NCBI GenBank assembly: GCA_910589555.1
Contig: CAJUTE010000023.1
Span: forward strand, 1 to 41,574
Direction of reading: 5' to 3'
Source of the DNA: an uncultured Muribaculum sp.
GTDB taxonomy: Bacteria > Bacteroidota > Bacteroidia > Bacteroidales > Muribaculaceae
DNA length: 41,574 bases
Shown here: in pieces, positions 8,252 through 14,062 of the stretch
Layout: every line of letters begins with the position of its first letter
How positions within the stretch are numbered: the stretch's first letter is position 1
Program-made: the position numbers and the translations under genes
The notes under the pieces: model-generated
Told to the model about the DNA's origin: nothing
Seen by the model: only the letters and a program-made list of their open reading frames with translations
The model's database searches: none

Positions 8252-8286
8252 ATGGGGAGGTCCGCAATTAAGCCGGACCTCCCCAT
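8252..8286. terminator. Strong hairpin, terminator (best fit minus strand)
   Basis: A perfect 13-bp stem pairs 8252-8264 (atggggaggtccg) with 8274-8286, with a 9-nt loop. On the minus strand it is followed by a run of T (the A-run at 8240-8247), so it should terminate the 8533-9057 transcript. On the plus strand the T-run is weak, but the stem could still limit read-through from manA. Confidence 0.7.
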
Positions 8287-8532
8287 CGCCGTTTCAACTA
8301 TTTATTTATGAGAACCTCCTTACCCGGTATCCCTACCCGATAAAGAGGACGAGGGATGTGAAAAAGCGGGTAATTTCACTGTTTTCATTATAATAACAAC
8401 TGAAACCCCTTTGTGGATGAAGGTTTGGAGGTTTTTCTACTCTAAAAACGCTTAAAAAAAGTAAAGGTAATATTGAATTTAATCAATTATAAGTTAATTA
8501 ACTTAACTCATTAACCTTTGTTACGAATGAAG
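8287..8532. other. Intergenic region with a nested inverted repeat
   Basis: No gene is seen. A two-tier dyad pairs 8320-8326 (ttacccg) with 8367-8373 (cgggtaa) and, inside it, 8329-8334 (atccct) with 8352-8357 (agggat). The apical loop is 17 nt. Further right is a perfect 16-bp palindrome, TAAGTTAATTAACTTA, at 8490-8505. The rest is AT-rich. A small structured RNA or 3' UTR element is possible but unproven. Confidence 0.4.
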
Positions 8533-9057
8533 CTATTTTATGCTGTCGTCAAAGTCCGATTTTATGCGTGACAGTTCCTCACGGAACGGGCATCTCGAAG
8601 TATCGGATTTTTTCAACAGCTTGTATATGCGCCGGTCGAAATAATCCAGCAGATCATTTGAGAACATATATTCAAGCGAGTCTTTAAAGAATGCCAACAG
8701 CGTGTTCTCTTGCGACTCTCTCAACCAGAACCTTGAGCTGACAGCATATTCCATTATGGTTTCAACGAGAGAGTATTTGAGCTCGGCAATCAATTTAGGC
8801 GACGGGTGCAGACTTATGAAATCCTTGACCGCTTTTTTGCACACCGAAGTTCTCCCTTTGGCTCTGCCTTTCTGGGGGAAGAATTCTTTGCGGATAACTG
8901 CATTGTATTTCTCAAACATCTTATTTTCATCAGGATTAACGTAGTATTCCAGATATTCCCGGGCTTCTTTTCGAGCGTCATATAGTTCGAGCATCACTTC
9001 CATGAGCTGCTCCTTGGTGAGTTCTTTAATCTGCTTTTTTAGAGTTGTTTTTGACAT
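8533..9057 (-). CDS. Small cytoplasmic protein, DUF6155-like
   Basis: This 174-residue protein starts MSKTTLKKQIKELTKEQLMEVMLELYDARKEAREYLEYY. To me this resembles the DUF6155 family of Bacteroidetes, but the match is from memory and not searched. It is highly charged and helical, with no signal peptide or membrane segment. A basic patch (FFPQKGRAKGRTSVCKKAV, about residues 60-79) could contact nucleic acid. Function is unknown. It is expressed alone from the promoter at 9089-9096, which diverges from that of the FadL-like porin. Confidence 0.78.
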   Translation of the reverse strand: MSKTTLKKQIKELTKEQLMEVMLELYDARKEAREYLEYYVNPDENKMFEKYNAVIRKEFFPQKGRAKGRTSVCKKAVKDFISLHPSPKLIAELKYSLVETIMEYAVSSRFWLRESQENTLLAFFKDSLEYMFSNDLLDYFDRRIYKLLKKSDTSRCPFREELSRIKSDFDDSIK

Positions 9058-9088
9058 GATTATCCTGTTGATATTTTAGAATGAATGA

Positions 9089-9096
9089 CAAAAGTA
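9089..9096 (-). promoter_or_regulatory. Bacteroidetes -7 element (TACTTTTG)
   Basis: On the minus strand it reads TACTTTTG, matching TAnnTTTG, 32 nt before the start at 9057. No clear -33 element is visible. Confidence 0.5.
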
Positions 9097-9118
9097 CTCA
9101 AGAATAAATATAAATGAG

Positions 9119-9126
9119 TAACTTTG
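9119..9126 (+). promoter_or_regulatory. Bacteroidetes -7 element (TAACTTTG)
   Basis: TAACTTTG matches TAnnTTTG and lies 27 nt before the ATG at 9154 of the porin gene. It diverges from the element at 9089-9096. Confidence 0.55.
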
Positions 9127-9153
9127 TGCCCGAATATTTGAATTTTTAAAAAT

Positions 9154-10509
9154 ATGAAGAAAATTTTAACCGGCTTGATTGGTCTTTGTATCTCAGGCTA
9201 TGCAATGGGAGAAGGCTATCAAGTCAACACGTTGAGTGCAAAACAGGGAGGTATGGGACATACCGGAGTCGCACAAAAGCTTGGGGCTGAGAGCATGTAT
9301 TTTAACCCCGCCGGAATGGCATTCATGGATAAGACTCTCGACATATCGGGGAGTGTGAATGGAGTGATGGCTACAGGAAAAGCCAAGATGGATGGAAAGT
9401 GGTATGAGACCGACAATGATGTGAGTACGCCAATGATGATAGGGGCTGCATTTTCCATCTACGATAATCTTAAAGCAGGTATCAATATCTATACTCCTTA
9501 CGGAAGTAACATCAACTGGACCAATTCTTGGCCTGGAGCGATATTGAACCAATCGGTTAAACTCAGCACTTTCACTATTCAGCCGAGCCTTGCATGGAGA
9601 ATCACTCCGAAACTTTCAGTGGGAGCCGGACTTATGATTTCGTGGGGTAGCGTGGATCTCAACAAAGGTCTTGTGAACCCGGCGTCGATGGATGCCATGA
9701 TTCAGGGATTGATTGCCTTGGGGCAATTGCCGGCAGGAACCCCGTTGTTTGGAAGCACTATGCCCGCATCTATCAATCTGACCGGTACTGCCAACGTGGC
9801 TTGCGGAATCAATGTCGGTGCTATGTATGACATTAACGAGCAGTGGACCGTCGGCGCTAATTTCCGCTCAAAGATGACAATGAAAGTGAAGGCAGGCGAT
9901 GCCAAGGTTTCGTATGCCAATGACGTGGCGTCAGGAATACTTGAGTCGCAGGTAGGTATTATAAACAGTTCTGATTTCACGGCAGAAATGCCGATGCCGG
10001 CAGTGGTGACTTTCGGTGTGTCCTACAAGCCTATGAGCAACCTGCTCATTGCCTTTGATGCTCAGTACACAGGTTGGAAAGCCTATGACAAGCTGGATAT
10101 TGAATTCCTTGATGAGAATGCTGCAAAGTTCAATCAGAACCTCGTAAAGGATTATAAAGATGCGTGGGCATTCCGCGTGGGCGCGCAGTACGGATTGACC
10201 AAGCGGTTTGACATCCGTGCAGGATTCATCGTCGATCTTTCACCGGTTAATGACAACTACTATAATCCCGAAACTCCGGGAATGACAAAACTTGAGCCTT
10301 CGGTGGGCTTCTCGTTCCGTCCTATTCCCAATCTTTCGATAGATCTTTCGGCATTGTATGTCGCCGGACTTGGTGTGAATGACGTGAAGTGCAGCTATGC
10401 TGATTTCATCGGCGCTCAATTGCCTGGCGGAAGTGCGGAAAAGACAATCACCGCCGACTATAAGGTTCACGCTTTCGTGCCTTCAATCGGAGTCTCATAT
10501 TCGTTTTAA
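9154..10509 (+). CDS. FadL/OmpP1-type outer-membrane transport protein
   Basis: This 451-residue protein has a signal peptide (MKKILTGLIGLCISGYAMG) followed by the FadL-family hallmark region: EGYQVNTLSAKQGGMGHTGVA, then GAESMYFNPAGMAFM. The rest alternates polar and hydrophobic residues as in beta-barrel strands and ends SIGVSYSF, with the terminal Phe typical of Bam-inserted barrels. The family forms 14-stranded barrels that take up long-chain fatty acids or other hydrophobic compounds. The ligand here is unknown. It is transcribed alone and followed by several hairpins. Confidence 0.9.
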   Translation: MKKILTGLIGLCISGYAMGEGYQVNTLSAKQGGMGHTGVAQKLGAESMYFNPAGMAFMDKTLDISGSVNGVMATGKAKMDGKWYETDNDVSTPMMIGAAFSIYDNLKAGINIYTPYGSNINWTNSWPGAILNQSVKLSTFTIQPSLAWRITPKLSVGAGLMISWGSVDLNKGLVNPASMDAMIQGLIALGQLPAGTPLFGSTMPASINLTGTANVACGINVGAMYDINEQWTVGANFRSKMTMKVKAGDAKVSYANDVASGILESQVGIINSSDFTAEMPMPAVVTFGVSYKPMSNLLIAFDAQYTGWKAYDKLDIEFLDENAAKFNQNLVKDYKDAWAFRVGAQYGLTKRFDIRAGFIVDLSPVNDNYYNPETPGMTKLEPSVGFSFRPIPNLSIDLSALYVAGLGVNDVKCSYADFIGAQLPGGSAEKTITADYKVHAFVPSIGVSYSF

Positions 10510-10521
10510 ACAATACCCAAT

Positions 10522-10565
10522 CCTCCAGGCATCTATTTTATGCCTTAGCATGGAGGTTTGGTTTG
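10522..10565 (+). terminator. Hairpin downstream of the porin gene
   Basis: Stem cctcca (10522-10527) pairs with tggagg (10551-10556), with an inner pairing ggcat (10528-10532) to atgcc (10540-10544) and a 6-nt bulge. The following tail is T/G-rich (tttggttt). It is a plausible terminator for the 9154-10509 transcript. Confidence 0.4.
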
Positions 10566-10584
10566 ATGAGCTTGCCTTTATTTT

Positions 10585-10625
10585 GAACAGCGCTCCAAAA
10601 GTTGACAACTTTTGGAGCGCTGTTC
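10585..10625. repeat. 41-nt near-perfect palindrome
   Basis: Arms of 20 nt (10585-10604 and 10606-10625) are perfectly complementary around a single central base at 10605. The outer ends read gaacagcgctcc and its complement. Neither flank has a proper T-run, so it is not a textbook terminator. It could still block convergent transcription between the porin and the Vat-like gene. Its right arm touches the stop codon of the decayed fragment at 10624-10698. Confidence 0.75.
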
Positions 10626-10698
10626 ATTTAGTTCTTGGTCCAAACCGTTGCAACGGTTCGCCATTGACGCTTTTCACGGTGGAGTCAATCCAACCGAA
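10624..10698 (-). pseudogene. Remnant of a YdeI/OmpD-associated family gene
   Basis: On the minus strand a 24-codon frame reads FGWIDSTVKSVNGE and then PLQRFGPRTK before TGA at 10624-10626. The GWID...K...QRF.PR pattern is the conserved core of the YdeI/OmpD-associated (bacteriocin-protection-like) family, whose members are much longer on both sides. No start codon or upstream family sequence remains, because the frame runs out-of-phase into the 3' end of the Vat-like gene. I read it as a decayed fragment. A 16-bp perfect palindrome (10643-10658) falls inside it. Confidence 0.5.
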
Positions 10699-10703
10699 AA
10701 TTA

Positions 10704-11336
10704 TTATTTGGTCATAAGTATGTGTCTTATAGCCTCTTTGACTTTAGACAAATCGCTGTCGGTCAACAATGGAATCAAGCTTTGTATCTCTTCAACCGGC
10801 TTATCCCACCATTTCAGTCGCTGTAATAATTCAATCAATTCATCATCAAAACGATTGCGTATGAACCGTGCAGGATTTCCGGCGGCAACGGTATAAGGTT
10901 CCACATCTTTACTTACAACACTGTTTAATCCGATTATAGCGCCGTCTCCGATGTGTACGCCCGGCAGAATAGTTGAATTTTGCCCGATCCAAACGTCATT
11001 CCCTATAACGGTGTCGCCTTTCAAGGGCAAATCATTATGTGATGGAGCGTCCTGCTCCCAGCCCATGATATAAAACGGATAAGTAGAGGCTGCGTTCATC
11101 TGATGGTTCGCTCCGTTCATGATGAAGGTTACGCCTGAAGCAATCTGGCAGAACTTGCCGATAATGAGTTTATCTCCAATAAAATCATAATGATGCAGTA
11201 CATGACTTTCGAAATCCGTGTCACTGAAATAGGTGAAGTCTCCAACAATTATGTTAGGATTGGTAATCGTTGGCTTTACTAAAATCAGCGTGTTGCAGTT
11301 CTTGATTGGAAATATATTATTGGGATCGGGAGTCAT
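10704..11336 (-). CDS. Vat-family (streptogramin A type) O-acetyltransferase
   Basis: This 210-residue left-handed beta-helix (hexapeptide repeat) acetyltransferase is of the xenobiotic acetyltransferase class. The resemblance to Vat enzymes runs the whole length as I remember them: MTPDPNNIFPI, GKFCQIASGVTFIMNGANHQM with the probable catalytic His78, STYPF, GDTVIGNDVWIGQNSTILPGV, IGDGAIIGLNSVV, and AGNPARFIRNRFD. The C-terminal helices contain LKWWDKP. Vat enzymes acetylate group A streptogramins with acetyl-CoA. Chromosomal relatives may act on other acceptors, so resistance is not proven. The start overlaps the stop of a 20-codon ORF as ATGA. It closes a minus-strand run whose 3' edge abuts a gene remnant. 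Confidence 0.85.
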   Translation of the reverse strand: MTPDPNNIFPIKNCNTLILVKPTITNPNIIVGDFTYFSDTDFESHVLHHYDFIGDKLIIGKFCQIASGVTFIMNGANHQMNAASTYPFYIMGWEQDAPSHNDLPLKGDTVIGNDVWIGQNSTILPGVHIGDGAIIGLNSVVSKDVEPYTVAAGNPARFIRNRFDDELIELLQRLKWWDKPVEEIQSLIPLLTDSDLSKVKEAIRHILMTK

Positions 11337-11395
11337 TGGTTGTAATTACGTTTTATCTCATCGATGGATTTGCCGCCGATTGATATGTAAGGCAT
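11333..11395 (-). CDS. 20-codon ORF coupled to the Vat-like gene
   Basis: The ATG at 11395-11393 starts one base after the TAA of the membrane-protein gene (11397-11399). The peptide begins MPYISIGGKSIDEIKRNY, and its TGA at 11335-11333 overlaps the next ATG (11336-11334) as ATGA. Both junctions have coupling geometry, which favours real translation. It may be a leader peptide, a true small protein, or the N-terminal stub of a lost gene. No family was recognised. Confidence 0.4.
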   Translation of the reverse strand: MPYISIGGKSIDEIKRNYNQ

Positions 11396-11396
11396 A

Positions 11397-11747
11397 TTAT
11401 TTTCTTTTAAGATAGTTCATAATCAGCATTGCGACAATTCCGATACATAGATATACTGCGGCATAGGCGATAAACCACAGCTCATGAATATCAAAGAATA
11501 GCCATGCTCCGGCAAGAAACGCGACCGCCGAGATAAGAGGCAAATTCCATAATGCTTTTATGTTCTGCCCTGCGACAATACCAAGTAATATGGAGTATAA
11601 TGGATTGATGACAAGGAACAACATCATGCACAAAGCCATGCCGGCGCATTCCGACGCAAGTTTGGCTACAGCAAAAGGCAGTATGAACATAACAGCTACG
11701 GTTATGCTTGTCCATTTTATGAGCCGTTGGTTATATGTCTTACTCAT
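11397..11747 (-). CDS. Small membrane protein, unknown family
   Basis: This 116-residue protein starts at the ATG ending at 11747 (MSKTYNQRLIKW). A GTG at 11792 would add 15 polar residues spanning a tandem repeat and is less likely. Four hydrophobic helices are visible: about 11-30 (with FILPFAVAKL), 34-53, 65-83 and 88-108. The end is basic (NYLKRK). I do not recognise the family. It is the first gene of the Vat-like run and is preceded by a leader of about 135 nt containing strong inverted repeats. A link to export or immunity is conceivable but not supported by any motif. Confidence 0.65.
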   Translation of the reverse strand: MSKTYNQRLIKWTSITVAVMFILPFAVAKLASECAGMALCMMLFLVINPLYSILLGIVAGQNIKALWNLPLISAVAFLAGAWLFFDIHELWFIAYAAVYLCIGIVAMLIMNYLKRK

Positions 11748-11748
11748 T

Positions 11749-11770
11749 ATTCTGTCGGGATTCTGTCGGG
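11749..11770. repeat. Two tandem 11-bp repeats at a start codon
   Basis: ATTCTGTCGGG occurs twice in a row (11749-11759 and 11760-11770), ending one base before the start codon of the 11397-11747 gene. The repeat falls where a ribosome-binding region would lie, so copy-number change could alter initiation. Confidence 0.6.
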
Positions 11771-11824
11771 TTGTTTCTATACTGATTCTCACCTGAATTT
11801 TGCGCTATAAATTTCTTTAAATCT

Positions 11825-11887
11825 GTGAGTGAGCCGAGAGTGCAAGTCGGCGAAGCCGGTGAGCTGTGCGAAGCGCTCGGACTCACC
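11825..11887 (-). promoter_or_regulatory. Structured leader with nested inverted repeats
   Basis: The segment begins gtgagt...ccgag and ends ctcggactcac, giving an outer interrupted stem. Inside is a GC-rich hairpin cggc-gaa-gccg at about 11848-11858. A minus-strand -7 element lies just to the right, so the RNA would start at or just before this structure. The gap 11748-12067 holds no other gene. Confidence 0.4.
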
Positions 11888-11888
11888 G

Positions 11889-11896
11889 CAAAGTTA
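11889..11896 (-). promoter_or_regulatory. Bacteroidetes -7 element (TAACTTTG), minus strand
   Basis: Read on the minus strand it is TAACTTTG, matching TAnnTTTG. It would start a transcript near 11882 that includes the structured leader, the membrane protein, the 20-codon ORF and the Vat-like gene. No -33 TTTG was found at the expected distance. Confidence 0.5.
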
Positions 11897-12010
11897 ATAA
11901 TTTTGTCGGAGATCGATAAAATTTTTAGCCTTCCAAAATGCTACTGAGGTGGAATTGACCCGAATGTTGAAATCTTGATCGGTTTTAGCTGAAAGGGAAT
12001 GGCGAAAAAA

Positions 12011-12042
12011 TTTGCACAGGCGTAGGGGAAATCGTATATTTG
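12011..12042 (+). promoter_or_regulatory. Full Bacteroidetes promoter for pyrBI
   Basis: A -33 TTTG (12011-12014) is separated by 20 nt from the -7 TATATTTG (12035-12042), the consensus arrangement of the Bacteroidetes primary sigma factor. The pyrB ATG is at 12068, so the leader is only about 20 nt and leaves no room for an attenuator. Confidence 0.75.
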
Positions 12043-12067
12043 CACCAACATAAACAGTCCAACAGCG

Positions 12068-12991
12068 ATGAACAGAAACAGTCTTGTATCCATATCCGAT
12101 ATCGGGAAGGATGAGATAATGCGTTTGCTACGTCAGGCAAGTTATTTTGAAGCTAATCCCAATCAACGGATTCTCCAGGGGAAAGTCGTGGCGACATTGT
12201 TTTTTGAGCCGTCGACACGCACACGGTTGAGTTTTGAAACTGCGGTAAACCGCCTCGGAGGCCGCATCATCGGATTTTCTGATGCGAGCACCACAAGCTC
12301 GTCAAAAGGGGAGACACTGAAAGATACCATCAAGATGGTGAGTAATTATGCCGACCTGATTGTGATGAGGCATTATCTTGAGGGCGCGGCGCGATACGCC
12401 ACCGAAGTTACTGATGTGCCTGTGATAAACGCGGGCGATGGCGCGAATCAGCATCCCACCCAAACCATGCTTGACCTGTACTCAATTTATAAAACACAGG
12501 GCACTCTTGATAATCTTACCATAACGATGGTTGGTGACTTGAAGTATGGCAGAACCGTGCATTCGTTGTTGATGGCTCTCCAATACTTTAATCCCACATT
12601 CAATTTCATCGCTTGCAAGGAGCTTGAGATGCCGCGTGAGTACATAAGATTCTGCGATGAGCATGGCATCAAGTACAACGAGTATCGCGATTTCACTCCT
12701 GAAGTGATAAACAACACCGATATACTTTACATGACCCGAGTGCAGCGCGAACGCTTCACTGACATCATGGAATATGAGAAGGTGAAGGATCTGTACAATC
12801 TCAACGTGAAGATGCTTGAGGGCTCACGTGACAATCTTCGTGTGCTCCATCCGCTGCCTCGCGTGAATGAGATCGACCAGGATGTGGACGACAGCCCCAA
12901 GGCATACTACTTCCAGCAGGCTAAGAACGGTTTATATGCCCGTCAGGCTATTATTTGCCGGGCATTAGGTATTGAAGTCCCTGAAAATTGA
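12068..12991 (+). CDS. pyrB: Aspartate carbamoyltransferase, catalytic subunit
   Basis: This 307-residue enzyme joins carbamoyl phosphate and aspartate to form N-carbamoyl-aspartate, the committed step of pyrimidine synthesis. The carbamoyl-phosphate loop is FFEPSTRTRLSFE (Ser49-Thr-Arg-Thr-Arg53). HPTQTMLDL, the Asp-binding RVQRERF region and the HPLPRVNEI segment are all present. The length is normal for class B catalytic chains. pyrI follows 4 nt downstream. It is driven by the full promoter at 12011-12042 and heads a run that includes pyrI, a flavin reductase, glyA and plsC. Confidence 0.97.
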   Translation: MNRNSLVSISDIGKDEIMRLLRQASYFEANPNQRILQGKVVATLFFEPSTRTRLSFETAVNRLGGRIIGFSDASTTSSSKGETLKDTIKMVSNYADLIVMRHYLEGAARYATEVTDVPVINAGDGANQHPTQTMLDLYSIYKTQGTLDNLTITMVGDLKYGRTVHSLLMALQYFNPTFNFIACKELEMPREYIRFCDEHGIKYNEYRDFTPEVINNTDILYMTRVQRERFTDIMEYEKVKDLYNLNVKMLEGSRDNLRVLHPLPRVNEIDQDVDDSPKAYYFQQAKNGLYARQAIICRALGIEVPEN

Positions 12992-12995
12992 TTAT

Positions 12996-13457
12996 ATGGC
13001 ACCGAATAAAAAAGAATTGGCAGTAGCCGCGTTGCAGAACGGCACAGTAATTGACCGTATTCCTGCTCAGATGCTATTCAAGGCTGTCGAGATTTTGGGC
13101 ATTCAGAAGCTTGACAAGAGCATCACCATTGGAAATAATCTTCAGTCAAAGAAACTCGGCACAAAGGGCATAATAAAGGTCGCTGACACCTTCTTCCCGG
13201 ATGATGTCATCAACCGCATTGCTTTGATCGCTCCCTCAGCCAAGATTAATATAATAAGAGATTTTGAGGTGGTGGAGAAATATTGTGTTTCATTGCCTGA
13301 TGAGATAGTGGGCATCGTGAAATGCAAGAATCCCAAATGCATCACCAACAACGAGCCGATGAAGACTCGCTTCACCGTCATCGACCATGAGGCACGAATC
13401 ATAAGGTGTAATTATTGCGGACATATTGTCAGCGCCAAAGAGGCTGACATTAAATAA
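12996..13457 (+). CDS. pyrI: Aspartate carbamoyltransferase, regulatory subunit
   Basis: This 153-residue regulatory chain binds nucleotides (CTP/ATP in known cases) and bridges catalytic trimers. The start chosen is the ATG at 12996 (MAPNKKELAVAALQNGTVIDRIP), which matches the usual PyrI start. A TTG upstream at 12972 would overlap pyrB and is unnecessary. The structural zinc site is intact: Cys110 and Cys115 (CKNPKC), then Cys138 and Cys141 (CNYC). It sits 4 nt after pyrB, so the two subunits should be made together as an allosteric holoenzyme. Confidence 0.95.
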   Translation: MAPNKKELAVAALQNGTVIDRIPAQMLFKAVEILGIQKLDKSITIGNNLQSKKLGTKGIIKVADTFFPDDVINRIALIAPSAKINIIRDFEVVEKYCVSLPDEIVGIVKCKNPKCITNNEPMKTRFTVIDHEARIIRCNYCGHIVSAKEADIK

Positions 13458-13471
13458 GGTCTCGGAAGTAT

Positions 13472-14041
13472 ATGTCGAAACAGAGTTGGCGTCCCGGCAC
13501 AATGGTATATCCGGTTCCTGCGGTGTTGGTCACTTGCGGGAAATCGGTGGAGGATAGCAACATGATCACGGTAGCATGGACCGGCACTATATGTTCCGAT
13601 CCGGCGATGTGCTATATTTCAGTGCGTCCTTCGCGACACAGCTACGACATGATCAAGGATTCCATGGAATTCACGATCAACCTCACCACTGTCGACATGG
13701 CGCGCGCCACTGACTGGGCGGGCGTTAAATCGGGACGTGATTTCAACAAATGGGAAATGACCGGGCTCACTCCCGTGAAAGGGGAGAAAGTGGCTTGTCC
13801 CTATATCAAAGAGTCGCCGTTGAGCATAGAGTGCCGGGTGAAAGAGATAATAAAACTCGGCACCCATGATATGTTTATTGCCGAGGTGATAAACATTCTT
13901 GCCGAAGAGAGCTTGATCGACAGCGACTCAGGCGCATTCCGGCTTGATAAGGCGGGACTTCTTGCCTACAGTCATGGAGCTTATTATGAGCTCGGAAAAG
14001 AAGTGGGACGATTCGGGTGGTCAGTAAAAAAGAAAAAATAA
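13472..14041 (+). CDS. Flavin reductase-like (flavoredoxin) family protein
   Basis: This 189-residue protein begins WRPGTMVYPVPAVLVTCG and continues ITVAWTGTICSDPAMCYISVRPSRHSYDMI. This is the FMN-binding split-barrel flavin reductase/flavoredoxin pattern. The later segments FTINLTT, DWAGVKSGRDFNKW and HGAYYELGKEVGRFGWSV also fit the family. It likely binds FMN and takes part in electron transfer or flavin reduction; the partner is unknown. It follows pyrI by 14 nt, which suggests co-transcription without an obvious pathway link. Confidence 0.87.
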   Translation: MSKQSWRPGTMVYPVPAVLVTCGKSVEDSNMITVAWTGTICSDPAMCYISVRPSRHSYDMIKDSMEFTINLTTVDMARATDWAGVKSGRDFNKWEMTGLTPVKGEKVACPYIKESPLSIECRVKEIIKLGTHDMFIAEVINILAEESLIDSDSGAFRLDKAGLLAYSHGAYYELGKEVGRFGWSVKKKK

Positions 14042-14062
14042 CAACATTATAATATTTATTTG

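Noticed and set aside
11793..12034. Pyrimidine attenuator before pyrB
   Set aside because: The inverted repeats there lie upstream of the pyrB promoter and fit the minus-strand leader; the pyrB leader is only about 20 nt.
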